A DNA stretch of 64,000 nucleotides from Emticicia aquatica (GTDB lineage Bacteria; Bacteroidota; Bacteroidia; Cytophagales; Spirosomataceae). Shown piece by piece: positions 22,981 to 32,590 of the stretch. The stretch lies in NCBI RefSeq assembly GCF_923079645.1, contig NZ_CAKLPY010000003.1:186001-250000 (forward strand), in the 5' to 3' direction. The notes below the pieces were generated by a model that was given only the letters and a program-made list of their open reading frames with translations, was not told where the DNA came from and searched no databases. Each line of letters starts with the position of its first letter. Within the stretch, counting starts at the first letter, position 1. A program made the position numbers and the translations under genes.

Positions 22981-25003
22981 ATCCCAATTTGGCAATTTTT
23001 TCTCGTAATTGCCCAATTTCATCTCGGAAACGAGCTGCTTCCAAGAAGTCCAAATCTTTGGCTGCACGTTCCATTTTTCGTTGAGTTTCTTCCATTAATT
23101 TTTCTAATTGTGATTTGGACATATATCCAACAATTGGGTCGGCAGCAATTGAAATTTGTTCAGGTTCATTATAATACATTTTTGTAGTAGCCTTACTATC
23201 AGCAATCGAAGTTTGTTCCATAATGGCTTCTCTTGATTTGAAAATAGTTTTTGGCGTAATACCATTATCTGCATTATATTCCATCTGGATGGCTCGGCGA
23301 CGGTTTGTTTCATCAATTGCTTTTGCCATTGAACCCGTTATTCTATCGGCATACATCAAAACCTTGCCGTTTTCGTTACGAGCGGCACGCCCAATAGTTT
23401 GGATTAATGAGCGAATATCACGTAAAAAACCTTCTTTATCGGCATCCATAATAGCAACAAGCGAAACTTCAGGTAAATCTAAGCCTTCTCGAAGTAAGTT
23501 TACGCCAACCAACACATCAAAAACGCCCAAACGTAATTCACGCAAAATCTCTACACGGTCAAAAGTTTTTACTTCTGAGTGAATGTAACGCCCTTTGATG
23601 CCTACTTTATCTAAATATTTACTCAATTCTTCGGCCATCCTCTTGGTGAGTGTTGTAATCAAAACTCGCTCTTTACGTTTTACCCGAATATTTATTTCTT
23701 CCAGTAAATCATCAATTTGGTTAATGCTGGGTCGCACCTCAATTTCGGGGTCGAGTAAGCCAGTTGGACGAATAATTTGCTCAATAACTACACCATCTGT
23801 CAAACGAATTTCATAGTCGGCGGGCGTTGCACTGACGAAAACCGTTTGACCAACCATTTCTTCAAATTCTTGAAATTTCAACGGTCGATTATCCATCGCC
23901 GAAGGCAAGCGAAATCCGTATTCAACCAATGATTCTTTACGAGAGCGGTCGCCACCCCACATGGCCCTGATTTGTGGCATTGAAGCATGGCTTTCATCAA
24001 CAACCATTAAATAATCTTCGGGAAAATAGTCTAATAAACAGAATGGTCTTTGCCCAGGTTGACGATTATCAAAATACCTTGAATAGTTTTCAATTCCTGA
24101 ACAATAACCTAATTCTCGCATCATTTCAAGGTCAAATTCGGTTCGTTCTTGGATTCGTTGAGCTTCCATTACTCTGCCATCTGACTCAAAATATTTTATT
24201 TGTTTCACCATTTCATCCTGAATTTGGTGCATGGCGTTGGTCATAACATCTCGACCAGTTACAAATAGGTTAGCGGGGAAAATAGCAATTTGTTTCTCCG
24301 AACTTAGTTTTTTGCCATTATTTGGGTCAATGCGTTGAATTTCTTCAATTTCGTCACCAAAGAAAATAAAGCGAAAAGCGAAGTCGGCGTAACTTGGATA
24401 TAAATCAACGGTATCGCCTTTTACTCGAAAATTTCCTCGCATAAATTCACCTTCTGTTCGTGAATAAAGAATTTCAACCAAACGAAAAAGAAACTGATTG
24501 CGACTGATTGTGAGTCCAACACCAACTTGAATAATGCTTCGTTTCATTTCGGTCGGATTTCCTGCACCATAAATGCACGAAACCGAGGCAATTACAATTA
24601 CATCTCGACGACCCGACATCAATGATGAAACCGTTGAAAGGCGTAATTTGTCAATTTCCTCATTAATCATCAAATCTTTTTCGATGTAAGTATTGGTAGT
24701 GGCGATGTACGCTTCGGGTTGGTAATAATCGTAGTATGAAATGAAATATTCGACGGCATTTTCAGGAAAAAAACTTTTAAACTCGCCATAAAGTTGTGCA
24801 GCCAAAGTTTTATTATGACTCAAAATCAAAACTGGGCGGTCGAGTTGGGCAATCATATTGGCAATCGTAAACGTTTTACCAGAGCCAGTTACGCCCAATA
24901 AAACCTGTGATTGTTCACCTTTCTTGATTCCTTCAACGAGTTTGGCGATTGCCTGTGGCTGGTCGCCAGTTGGTTTGTAGTCAGAAACGAGTTTGTATGC
25001 CAT
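22979..25003 (-). CDS. uvrB: UvrABC excision nuclease subunit B
   Basis: 674 residues from ATG 25003, the normal UvrB length; the longer frame adds 15 residues upstream and lacks family support. Walker A is G-V-T-G-S-G-K-T, the beta-hairpin Y-Y-D-Y-Y-Q-P-E-A-Y region is intact, and helicase motifs include V-D-E-S-H and Q-T-I-G-R-A-A-R. The C-terminal UVR domain (M-E-R-A-A-K-D-L-D-F-L-E-A-A-R-F-R-D-E-I) binds UvrC. UvrB checks DNA damage delivered by UvrA and loads UvrC in nucleotide excision repair. Confidence 0.97.
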   Translation of the reverse strand: MAYKLVSDYKPTGDQPQAIAKLVEGIKKGEQSQVLLGVTGSGKTFTIANMIAQLDRPVLILSHNKTLAAQLYGEFKSFFPENAVEYFISYYDYYQPEAYIATTNTYIEKDLMINEEIDKLRLSTVSSLMSGRRDVIVIASVSCIYGAGNPTEMKRSIIQVGVGLTISRNQFLFRLVEILYSRTEGEFMRGNFRVKGDTVDLYPSYADFAFRFIFFGDEIEEIQRIDPNNGKKLSSEKQIAIFPANLFVTGRDVMTNAMHQIQDEMVKQIKYFESDGRVMEAQRIQERTEFDLEMMRELGYCSGIENYSRYFDNRQPGQRPFCLLDYFPEDYLMVVDESHASMPQIRAMWGGDRSRKESLVEYGFRLPSAMDNRPLKFQEFEEMVGQTVFVSATPADYEIRLTDGVVIEQIIRPTGLLDPEIEVRPSINQIDDLLEEINIRVKRKERVLITTLTKRMAEELSKYLDKVGIKGRYIHSEVKTFDRVEILRELRLGVFDVLVGVNLLREGLDLPEVSLVAIMDADKEGFLRDIRSLIQTIGRAARNENGKVLMYADRITGSMAKAIDETNRRRAIQMEYNADNGITPKTIFKSREAIMEQTSIADSKATTKMYYNEPEQISIAADPIVGYMSKSQLEKLMEETQRKMERAAKDLDFLEAARFRDEIGQLREKIAKLG

Positions 25004-25177
25004 AATTTTGGGTAGAGATAGAAATAGCTTATCTGAATATAAACACAACTTTTTGGAAGAGAGTTTCTTTTGTTTGAAGAAATGTTAAGTTTGAAGAACA
25101 GAAGATTGGTATTAAGATTTTACTTATAATTGTAAATTTATTGTATGATTCAATTCTTTATAAATAAGGCTATTCAA

Positions 25178-26695
25178 ATGAAAAAAACAATATGCTTCCT
25201 TGTGTTGATTACTCAAATAAGTTTTTCTCAAAAACTAAAAATAGACACAAAAACTACCTACCAAACTATTCACAGTTTTGGAGCTTCCGATTGTTGGTCG
25301 ATGCAAATGGTGGGTGAAAATTATCCTATTGAAAAGCGAGAAAAAATTGCGAGCCTATTGTTTAGTAAAGAACTCGACAAAGCAGGAAATCCGAAAGGAA
25401 TTGGGCTTTCGATGTGGAGATTTAACATCGGTGCAGGAAGTACAGAACAAGGAATTGACAGCAAAATCATGAACGAATGGCGTAGAGCAGAATGTTTTTT
25501 AGAGAATGGAAAATACAACTGGAATAAACAACGTGGTCAACAATGGTTTTTGGATGCAGCCAAACGAAATGGCGTAGATTTTACGTTGGGTTTCTTGAAT
25601 TCTGCCCCAGTTTCAATGACAAAAAATGGTTTGGCGATTGGTAGCGGAAAGCTGGGCGACTGGAATTTCGATAAAAACAAAATTGATGATTTTACTGGTT
25701 TTCTGGCGGAGGTTTCGGCAAAATTGGAATTCGATTATATCAGTCCATTTAACGAACCTCAGTGGGATTGGGGGCCAAAATCAAAATCGGGGTTTGGCTC
25801 GCAGGAAGGAACTCCTATTAATGATGAAGATTTGGCTTGGGCAGTGCGAAAGCTCGACACAAAAATGACCGAACGAAAGCTAAACACCAAGGTTGTAATT
25901 ACGGATGCCGCACAGATTGATTATTTGTACAAATCGAAGAGTAACCGTAGCGAAGTTGGACAAGATAATCAGATTGAAAGTTTCTTTTCGGAATCGAGTA
26001 AAAACTACGTTGGCAACTTAAATTCGGTCGAAAAACTGATTTGTGGACATAGCTATTTTACAACTTCGCCGAGTAGCGAACTAATTGGCAAACGCCAAGA
26101 TTTATCGGCAAAAATTCAGCAACAAAAAATCAATTATTGGCAGTCGGAATATTGTGTTTTGGGCGATAATGCTGGCGAAATTGAAGGTGGCGGACAAGAT
26201 TTGGGCATGAAAACCGCTTTATATGTGGCTAAAGTTATTCATGCCGATTTAACTTATGCCAATGCTTCGGCGTGGCATTGGTGGCTTTCGGTCAGTGCCA
26301 ATGACTATAAAGACGGCTTGATTTATGTTTCCAATAATGGCGTAAAAGGCGAAAACGACAATAATAAATTTGATGCTGAAATTTATGATTCAAAACTTCT
26401 TTGGGCGTTTGGTAATTTTTCAAGATTCGTAAGGCCACAAATGCAGCGAATAAAAATCGAAACCGCTAATAAAGATTTGATGGTTTCGGCCTATAAAAGT
26501 GCAAAAGAATTAGTGGTCGTAATTGTAAATCCTGCCCAAAATCAGCGAATCGAACTGCCAAATCTTACAGAAAATCAAGTAATTAACACCTACACTACAT
26601 CAAAAGACAAGAATTTAGCTCATAGTAAAATCAAGGGTACAAGCATTGAAATACCTACTGATGCTGTGGTTACTTTGGTGATAAAGTTAAAATAA
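25178..26695 (+). CDS. Secreted GH30-like glycoside hydrolase (endo-beta-1,6-galactanase type)
   Basis: 505 residues from ATG 25178, where a Sec signal (M-K-K-T-I-C-F-L ... F-S-Q-K) begins. TIM-barrel glycosidase of clan A: the acid/base E193 is in S-P-F-N-E-P-Q-W and the nucleophile E324 in W-Q-S-E-Y-C. The opening I-H-S-F-G-A-S-D-C-W and L-S-M-W-R-F-N-I-G-A-G match GH30-type galactanases, and a C-terminal beta-sandwich occupies about 405-505. Likely cuts beta-1,6-linked plant or algal polysaccharide outside the cytoplasm. It appears monocistronic. Confidence 0.8.
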   Translation: MKKTICFLVLITQISFSQKLKIDTKTTYQTIHSFGASDCWSMQMVGENYPIEKREKIASLLFSKELDKAGNPKGIGLSMWRFNIGAGSTEQGIDSKIMNEWRRAECFLENGKYNWNKQRGQQWFLDAAKRNGVDFTLGFLNSAPVSMTKNGLAIGSGKLGDWNFDKNKIDDFTGFLAEVSAKLEFDYISPFNEPQWDWGPKSKSGFGSQEGTPINDEDLAWAVRKLDTKMTERKLNTKVVITDAAQIDYLYKSKSNRSEVGQDNQIESFFSESSKNYVGNLNSVEKLICGHSYFTTSPSSELIGKRQDLSAKIQQQKINYWQSEYCVLGDNAGEIEGGGQDLGMKTALYVAKVIHADLTYANASAWHWWLSVSANDYKDGLIYVSNNGVKGENDNNKFDAEIYDSKLLWAFGNFSRFVRPQMQRIKIETANKDLMVSAYKSAKELVVVIVNPAQNQRIELPNLTENQVINTYTTSKDKNLAHSKIKGTSIEIPTDAVVTLVIKLK

Positions 26696-26781
26696 TTTAT
26701 ATAGCTTTTGTTTTTTTTGATTTATTTATAAATAATCCTTAAAATTACATGTATTTGTAAATAAATTTATCCCTATATGCT

Positions 26782-28008
26782 ATGAAAATAAAATTAAAAC
26801 TTCAAAAGTATTTGTGTCTGTTTGGCATTATCTTATTGTCGATGGATGGCTTTTCCCAAACTAAAAAAAACGTAACAATACCGCCTAAGCAGACAGAAAC
26901 CCTTCTTAAATCGACGCTTGATAAGTCAATTTATAGGGATGTTCAGAAAATTCTCAATGAGAAGAGCGTAATGGACCAAGTGATTCCTGATGATTTAATC
27001 GTTCAAGGAAGTGGTTGCTTTGGCTTTGATTGTGTAGATAACGAGTCTTTTAGTTTCGATACGATTCGGCTCAAAGAAAATAATACAAGATTTGCATTTG
27101 ATGATACAAGTGTTGGAACTTTTCCTGCAAATGATTGGCAAATAGAAGCTAATGAAAGTGCATCTGGTGGAAAAAATGCCTTCTCGATATTAGATATAAC
27201 GGGCAGTAAAACTCCTTTTAGAATAGAAGCAGGAGCTCGAACCAACGCACTTTATGTATCAAGTGGTGGTAAAATTGGTATCGGAACGAATACCCCTGTT
27301 ATGGATGTAAACATTTCAACAGGAGATACACCAGGAGTACGATTGGAACAAAATGCAAGCGGCGGATTTACAGCTCAAACATGGGATATGGCAGGCAATG
27401 AAGCCAATTTTTTTATAAGAGATGTAACGGGCGGAAGTCGATTACCTTTCAGAATTAGACCAGGAGCTCCAACAAGTAGTATTGATATTGCCGCCAGTGG
27501 AAATGTGGGAATTGGTATAGCATCGCCGACAGTAAAACTCCATGTTATGGGAGATGGTTTTTTCTCTGGAAGTATTTATGCCACAAATGCTATTTTGCCA
27601 GGAGCTTCTTCGCCATCGGATAGAAACCTAAAGAAAAATATCCAAAATCTTACTGGAGCTACTTCTATTCTAAAGCAATTATATCCGAAAACTTTTTTGT
27701 ATGATATCGAAAAATATCCCAATGCTGGTTTACCAAAAAAAATGCAGTTTGGTCTAATTGCTCAAGAGTTGGAGGATGTTCTGCCAAATTTGGTAGAAAA
27801 TAATACGCATCCAACAGGGTTAACATTTAAAAGCGTTAATTACACTGGTTTGATTCCAATACTAATAAAAGCTATGCAGGAACAACAAACCGAAATAGAA
27901 AGTTTGAAACGAAAACTCGGAGAATATGAGTCTCTAAACACCCGCCTCAGCCAACTTGAAGCGATGCTCAATAATGACGAAAAATTAAAACAAACTGATA
28001 AAAAATAG
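26782..28008 (+). CDS. Secreted protein with C-terminal S74 (endosialidase chaperone) domain
   Basis: 408 residues, signal peptide ending near S25-Q26. The middle carries two beta-rich repeats (each with R-I/R-x-G-A-x-T followed by V/I-G-I-G-x-x-x-P/T-P), as in tail-fibre-like stalks. The C-terminal intramolecular chaperone domain begins with S-D-R-N-L-K-K-N-I and contains F-G-L-I-A-Q-E-L-E, the S74 hallmark; such domains trimerise a beta stalk and may cleave themselves off. A predicted coiled coil with many Q/E/L residues closes the protein. It lies 10 bases upstream of a small secreted protein gene. Confidence 0.85.
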   Translation: MKIKLKLQKYLCLFGIILLSMDGFSQTKKNVTIPPKQTETLLKSTLDKSIYRDVQKILNEKSVMDQVIPDDLIVQGSGCFGFDCVDNESFSFDTIRLKENNTRFAFDDTSVGTFPANDWQIEANESASGGKNAFSILDITGSKTPFRIEAGARTNALYVSSGGKIGIGTNTPVMDVNISTGDTPGVRLEQNASGGFTAQTWDMAGNEANFFIRDVTGGSRLPFRIRPGAPTSSIDIAASGNVGIGIASPTVKLHVMGDGFFSGSIYATNAILPGASSPSDRNLKKNIQNLTGATSILKQLYPKTFLYDIEKYPNAGLPKKMQFGLIAQELEDVLPNLVENNTHPTGLTFKSVNYTGLIPILIKAMQEQQTEIESLKRKLGEYESLNTRLSQLEAMLNNDEKLKQTDKK

Positions 28009-28018
28009 AAGCTACCTC

Positions 28019-28402
28019 ATGAAAAATATATTTACATCATTCTTATTTTCAATGATTGCCTTTGTTTCTTTCGGGCAGAATATTGATGAAAATGGCAGAA
28101 CTCCAAATCAAAGAAATGCTACAATAACACCACCAGAGCCAGCGACGTATTTGACTGAAAATAAAGCAATAAAATCGCTCACTTCCTTCACATTAAATTT
28201 TTCGCTTCCCGAAGGAAAAAATAGTGGAGAAATTAAGTTTTTTAATCCAAACAAAGATGAGGAATTAAAAAGCGTAAAAGTAAGCCAACGTAAAGGTTCG
28301 ATGCAATTTTCAGCAACTGATTTTACTGTTAAAGGAGTTATTGTTGGATTATATGCCGATGGTATTTTAGTAGAAACCTCAAAAGTGACTATTTCCCAAT
28401 AA
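28019..28402 (+). CDS. Small secreted protein, sorting-domain-like
   Basis: 127 residues with a Sec signal ending near G19-Q20. The rest is a single beta-rich module whose strand pattern (N-F-S-L-P-E-G ... G-x-Y/V-x-x-G-x-L-V-E-T-S-K-V-T-I) recalls type IX secretion sorting domains, here standing almost alone. It is 10 bases after the S74 gene and probably co-made with it. The function is not known; a stalk partner or surface anchor is the positional guess. Confidence 0.65.
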   Translation: MKNIFTSFLFSMIAFVSFGQNIDENGRTPNQRNATITPPEPATYLTENKAIKSLTSFTLNFSLPEGKNSGEIKFFNPNKDEELKSVKVSQRKGSMQFSATDFTVKGVIVGLYADGILVETSKVTISQ

Positions 28403-28444
28403 GACTTTACTTATTTGATTGAGACTTTCAAAACGTCAGAGCAA

Positions 28445-28488
28445 TATAAAGTCTCCTCTTATTTTTGTAAATTAGGGGAGACTTTATA
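28445..28488. terminator. Terminator after the S74 operon
   Basis: Perfect 12-base arms (28445-28456 and 28477-28488) around a 20-base loop between the convergent small-protein and amidohydrolase genes. Confidence 0.75.
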
Positions 28489-28509
28489 AAAGAAATTCAC
28501 CATTACGAT

Positions 28510-29796
28510 TTACTTCTTCTCAAAATAATCAACAGTCAAGTGGCAAAGGGCTTTTACGCCGAGACCTAAACCGCTATCATCTATAAAGAAATCAGGCGTA
28601 TGGTGCGGAGCTGCCGCTGTGCTTCCGATGGGTTTTCCACCCAAAAAGAAGAAAAATGCAGGTACTTTTTTTCCAAAAAAACTAAAATCTTCAGCACCAG
28701 TAGCCAACGGAGCTTGAAGAAGATTTTCTTTGCCCGCCAAAGCAGTTAATGTCGGAATCATTTTTTCGGTCAAAGTTGGGTCATTATAAGTGACAGGAAC
28801 GCCAATATTGATTTTCAAATCGGCAGTTGCACCTGCACTTTCGGCAATATTGGTTGCAATTTCTTGCATTCTTTTGTGAATGAGTTTTTGTTGCGTTTCG
28901 CTGAAAGTTCTGATTGTGCCAATCATCGTTGCTTCTTCGGGAATAATATTGCTTCTGATTCCCGCATTAAAAGCTCCAATCGTTACAATAGCTGGGTTTT
29001 CTGTAATGTCCACATTTCGGCTGATAATTGTTTGGTACGCCATCACGATTTGTGAGCCAGTCACAATCGGGTCAACACCGCTCCATGGGCTTGCTCCATG
29101 CGTTTGTTTTCCTTTGATTTTGAGCGTATAAGTATCGGCAGCGGCCATTTCTGGGCCAGAACGGTATCTTATTTGTCCGACATTTGTCTGTGAATTAATG
29201 TGCAATCCAAAAGCTACATCTACTTTCGGGTTTTCCATTACACCTTGTTTTATCATTAAATCTGCACCACCTTCTTCGCCCGCTGGAGCTCCTTCTTCGG
29301 CTGGTTGGAAACAAAATTTCACCGTTCCTGCCAAATCATTTTTCATTGACGAAAGCACTTCGGCCACGCCCATCAAAATCGCCACGTGCGTATCGTGTCC
29401 GCAAGCGTGCATAACGCCAGTTTTTTGGTTATTATATTCGGTCACAACATTCGATTTGAAAGCCAATTCGCCTCTTTCTGTAACTGGAAGTGCGTCCATA
29501 TCAGCTCTTAATAATACAACAGGGCCTGGTTTTCCACCTTTCAACACTCCTACAACGCCTGTGTAAGCTACTTTTTCTTGGACTTCAATTCCGAGCGATT
29601 TTAGGTGAGCTGCAATTTTTTCGGCAGTTTTAAACTCACGATTCCCGAGTTCGGGGTTTTGATGAATATCTTTACGCCAAGCTACTACTTTTTGGTCGAT
29701 AGATTCGGCTTTTAAATTGATTTTTGGTTTCAACGAACTTTGCCCGAAAACATAAGTTGCTGATAATGAGAGGAGTAAAAACAGGGTTCTTTTCAT
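28510..29796 (-). CDS. Secreted M20D family amidohydrolase
   Basis: 428 residues with a Sec signal ending near G18-Q19. M20D (hippurate/IAA-amino-acid hydrolase-like) metallopeptidase: metal ligands in H130-A-C132-G-H134-D135-T-H, the glutamates of P-A-E-E-G-A, a lid domain with H-G-A-S-P-W, and the late T-G-A-E-D-F-S-F-F. It hydrolyses N-acyl or N-aminoacyl amides with two divalent metal ions. The signal peptide places it in the periplasm, which is unusual for the cytosolic Gram-positive members but common in Bacteroidota. Confidence 0.9.
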   Translation of the reverse strand: MKRTLFLLLSLSATYVFGQSSLKPKINLKAESIDQKVVAWRKDIHQNPELGNREFKTAEKIAAHLKSLGIEVQEKVAYTGVVGVLKGGKPGPVVLLRADMDALPVTERGELAFKSNVVTEYNNQKTGVMHACGHDTHVAILMGVAEVLSSMKNDLAGTVKFCFQPAEEGAPAGEEGGADLMIKQGVMENPKVDVAFGLHINSQTNVGQIRYRSGPEMAAADTYTLKIKGKQTHGASPWSGVDPIVTGSQIVMAYQTIISRNVDITENPAIVTIGAFNAGIRSNIIPEEATMIGTIRTFSETQQKLIHKRMQEIATNIAESAGATADLKINIGVPVTYNDPTLTEKMIPTLTALAGKENLLQAPLATGAEDFSFFGKKVPAFFFFLGGKPIGSTAAAPHHTPDFFIDDSGLGLGVKALCHLTVDYFEKK

Positions 29797-30057
29797 TGGA
29801 TAAATTTTGTTGATAAATTTTTGCTGTTAATGTAAGTGTATTTTATAAAATAATTGCGTTTCAATCGTTCGAAGATAGTACTTTATGAAAAGTATAAATT
29901 TCGAACAATTTGAACCTTCAAACTTAACGATTCTAAGAATACCTTAAAACTACTTATCAAATTTAATTTATTATTTTTTTCAGTTGATTATTACGCATTT
30001 TTGTACTTGTCAAATCATTCTGAATTGTGTTTCTTTGTTGAAAAATAAATTTTGATT

Positions 30058-30675
30058 ATGAAACCAGTTTACAAAGCACACCCTTGGCATGGAATTCCGG
30101 TGGGAGACAAAGCCCCAGAAAGAGTAACCGTATTTATTGAAATTGTAGCTTCGGATACCATTAAATATGAAGTAGATAAAGAATCGGGTTATTTAAAAAT
30201 CGACCGCCCGCAAAAATATTCAAATATTATTCCTTCGTTGTATGGTTTTATTCCACAAACATATTGTGGCGAAGAAGTAGCAAAATTAGCTCGTGAGCGT
30301 GGCTCTGATAAAGTACAAGAAGGTGATGGCGACCCACTTGATATTTGCGTACTTTCGAGTCATCATATTCCGCATGGAGATATTTTATTACAAGCTATTC
30401 CGATTGGTGGTCTTTGTTTGCTAGATAAAGGCGAAGCGGATGATAAAATTATTGCAGTTTTAGTTGACGACCCGATTTATCAAAAATTTGCAGATATTAG
30501 CGAGCTTCCAGAAGCAATTCTTACTCGTTTGAAACATTATTTCTTGACGTATAAGAGTTTGCCAGATGAAAAAAATGCTATCGAAATATCAAATGTTTAT
30601 GGTAGAGAAGATGCCCACGAAGTAATCCGTAAATCAATGATGGACTACCGTGATTTGATTTTCAAGCCAATATAA
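30058..30675 (+). CDS. ppa: Inorganic pyrophosphatase, family I
   Basis: 205 residues from ATG 30058 (a TTG two codons earlier is not needed). Soluble family I pyrophosphatase: the metal-binding core E-G-D-G-D-P-L-D-I-C-V-L at about 95-106 holds the conserved aspartates, with Y-G-F-I-P-Q-T-Y-C before it and the K-H-Y-F-L-T-Y-K block near the end. It splits PPi to drive biosynthetic reactions. Monocistronic, with a terminator hairpin after it. Confidence 0.95.
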   Translation: MKPVYKAHPWHGIPVGDKAPERVTVFIEIVASDTIKYEVDKESGYLKIDRPQKYSNIIPSLYGFIPQTYCGEEVAKLARERGSDKVQEGDGDPLDICVLSSHHIPHGDILLQAIPIGGLCLLDKGEADDKIIAVLVDDPIYQKFADISELPEAILTRLKHYFLTYKSLPDEKNAIEISNVYGREDAHEVIRKSMMDYRDLIFKPI

Positions 30676-30701
30676 ATAGAAAAAAATATTTGTGAAGGAG
30701 T

Positions 30702-30745
30702 AAAAAATGGATTTATGAAATATTGATTTTCTAAATCCATTTTTT
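30702..30745 (+). terminator. Terminator of ppa
   Basis: Perfect 14-base arms (30702-30715 and 30732-30745) ending in a T-run. Confidence 0.8.
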
Positions 30746-30762
30746 ATTTCCTGTAAAAACTT

Positions 30763-30770
30763 TACCTTTG
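30763..30770 (+). promoter_or_regulatory. -7 element of the RluB-like gene
   Basis: TACCTTTG matches TAnnTTTG, 51 bases before ATG 30822. It lies just downstream of the ppa terminator. The -33 region is T-rich without a clear TTTG. Confidence 0.5.
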
Positions 30771-30821
30771 TGCTTGATAATCAATTAATTAAGTAATTAC
30801 AGCAGTGATGCTGCAAATCCA

Positions 30822-32348
30822 ATGAGGAATACAGATAGACCAAAAAAAGACGATAACCGTGGTGGTTTCGGCGAAAAAAAACAAGATGCTGCATGCAAAC
30901 CATTTGGCGATAAGCCTGCTTTCAAGAAAAGAGAAAATGGCGTTGGTGGTTTTGGAGAAAGAAAGCGAATAGCAAGTAGCGAAACTAAAAATTATGGCGA
31001 CCGTCGCTCAGATGACAAAAAAACCTTTGGCGAACGCAAGCCATTTAACAGCGACCGTCCTTACCAAAAGCGAGAAGAAAGCAACGATAGAAAACCATTT
31101 GGCGAACGCAAACCATTTAACAGCGACCGTCCTTACCAAAAGCGAGAAGAAGGCAACGATAGAAAAACCTTTGGCGAACGCAAACCATTTAGCAGCGACC
31201 GTCCTTACCAAAAGCGAGAAGAAGGCAACGATAGAAAAACCTTTGGCGAACGCAAACCATTTAGCAGCGACCGTCCTTACCAAAAGCGAGAAGAGGCAAG
31301 TGAAAGAAGTTTTGCCCCAAAATCTTTTGAGGACAAGCCAAAAACATTTTCTGACGAAAGACCAGCACATCCTTTCCGAAAAAGAGATGAAAGTGGTAGA
31401 GCAACTTCCAACGACAGAAAAAATGCTTACTCAGCCGACAAACCTCGATTTCAAAAAAACGAGACATATAAACCATTCGACAGAGATTCAAAGCCAAAAA
31501 ATAAATTTGAACCGAAAGAAAATCAAGCCAATTCTTCACGAGTAGATGCTCCCAATTATGATTTGGAGCGAATGAAAAGTAAACTTCCTGAGAAAATTCA
31601 GAAAAAGGTTATAAAAGAAGAGAAAGAATCGTCGAAAGATGATACAATAAGATTGAATCGCTACATTTCTAACGCAGGAATTGCGTCACGTCGTGATGCT
31701 GATGAACTTATTGCTTCGGGACAAATAACTGTAAATGGTAAAGAAGTTACGGAAATGGGCTACAAAGTAAAGCCAAATGACGTAGTAAAATATGGTAAGA
31801 AAATCCTGAATCGTGAAAAATTGGTTTATTTATTATTGAACAAACCAAAAGACTTTATCACAACAACCGAAGACCCAGACGAACGCAGAACCGTAATGGA
31901 TTTGGTGAAAAATGCTTGTCAAGAAAGAATTTATCCAGTTGGTCGTTTGGATAGAAATACGACAGGCTTATTACTCTTGACGAATGATGGAGAATTAGCC
32001 GAAAAACTTTCGCATCCATCGCACGAAATCAAAAAAATATATCAAGTAGAGTTGGATAAGCCAATCACAACCGAAGATTTTGAGGCAATCGTGAATGGTG
32101 TAGAATTAGAAGATGGCTTTATTAAACCTGACGAATTAGCTCTTGTAACGCCCGATGCCGAAGTAGTAGGAATCAAGATTCATAGTGGTAAAAATCGTAT
32201 TGTTAGACGTATTTTTGAAAGTTTAGGGTATGAAGTTTTGAAACTCGACCGAACTACTTACGCTGGTCTTGATAAAAAAGATTTACCACGTGGAAAATGG
32301 CGTTTCTTGACTGAAAAAGAAGTAATTCGTCTGAAATTTATGATATAA
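30822..32348 (+). CDS. RluB/RsuA-family pseudouridine synthase with repeat-rich N-terminus
   Basis: 508 residues. The C-terminal half is a normal large-subunit-type pseudouridine synthase: S4 RNA-binding domain at about 275-325 (R-L-N-R-Y-I-S-N-A-G-I-A-S-R-R), then the catalytic G-R-L-D-R-N-T-T-G-L-L-L-L-T-N-D-G with the active-site Asp. The first ~250 residues are disordered, very rich in Arg, Lys, Glu, Asp and Phe-Gly, and include four 24-residue repeats. Such basic tails are common in Bacteroidota rRNA-modifying and helicase proteins and probably bind RNA. The enzyme isomerises a uridine, most likely in 23S rRNA. Confidence 0.92.
   Translation: MRNTDRPKKDDNRGGFGEKKQDAACKPFGDKPAFKKRENGVGGFGERKRIASSETKNYGDRRSDDKKTFGERKPFNSDRPYQKREESNDRKPFGERKPFNSDRPYQKREEGNDRKTFGERKPFSSDRPYQKREEGNDRKTFGERKPFSSDRPYQKREEASERSFAPKSFEDKPKTFSDERPAHPFRKRDESGRATSNDRKNAYSADKPRFQKNETYKPFDRDSKPKNKFEPKENQANSSRVDAPNYDLERMKSKLPEKIQKKVIKEEKESSKDDTIRLNRYISNAGIASRRDADELIASGQITVNGKEVTEMGYKVKPNDVVKYGKKILNREKLVYLLLNKPKDFITTTEDPDERRTVMDLVKNACQERIYPVGRLDRNTTGLLLLTNDGELAEKLSHPSHEIKKIYQVELDKPITTEDFEAIVNGVELEDGFIKPDELALVTPDAEVVGIKIHSGKNRIVRRIFESLGYEVLKLDRTTYAGLDKKDLPRGKWRFLTEKEVIRLKFMI
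31026..31313 (+). repeat. Four tandem 72-bp repeats in coding sequence
   Basis: Four consecutive 72-base units encode residues 69-164 of the pseudouridine synthase. Each codes F-G-E-R-K-P-F-(N/S)-S-D-R-P-Y-Q-K-R-E-E then a short N-D-R-K-like tail, with only a few changes between units; the last unit decays at its end. Near-identity at DNA level implies recent expansion by slippage or unequal exchange. The unit is a multiple of three, so copy changes keep the frame. Confidence 0.92.
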
Positions 32349-32393
32349 AAACGGCCAATCATCAGCCATAATTATTTCAAATGATGATTTAGC

Positions 32394-32428
32394 AAAAAAA
32401 CCTGCGAGAGACACTCACAGGTTTTTTT
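32394..32428 (+). terminator. Terminator of the pseudouridine synthase gene
   Basis: 11-base perfect outer arms (32394-32404 and 32418-32428), an inner GAG/CTC pairing, and a long T-run on the plus strand. Confidence 0.85.
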
Positions 32429-32555
32429 GTTTTTTGTATAAAAAAATATTCTTAATTGATTGATAATAAGGAACTTGTGAATTCATTATTTGTCATTTAA
32501 TATTCATCATCTATCATTGCATGATTTCGATTACAACTCACTGACCAAAATTTAT

Positions 32556-32563
32556 TATATTTG
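32556..32563 (+). promoter_or_regulatory. -7 element of comA
   Basis: TATATTTG fits TAnnTTTG, 28 bases before the comA start. No obvious -33 TTTG at the right distance. Confidence 0.45.
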
Positions 32564-32590
32564 CCCTTGATTCAAATAAAAGATAAATAG

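Noticed and set aside
31008-31370. 120-residue minus-strand frame with repeated hydrophobic blocks
   Set aside because: Antisense shadow of the same repeats; looks like a membrane protein only because it is complementary to Lys/Arg/Glu codons.
30994-31545. 183-residue plus-strand frame over the repeat region
   Set aside because: It is an out-of-frame reading of the 72-base repeats inside the pseudouridine synthase gene; the repeat unit, a multiple of three, keeps every frame open.
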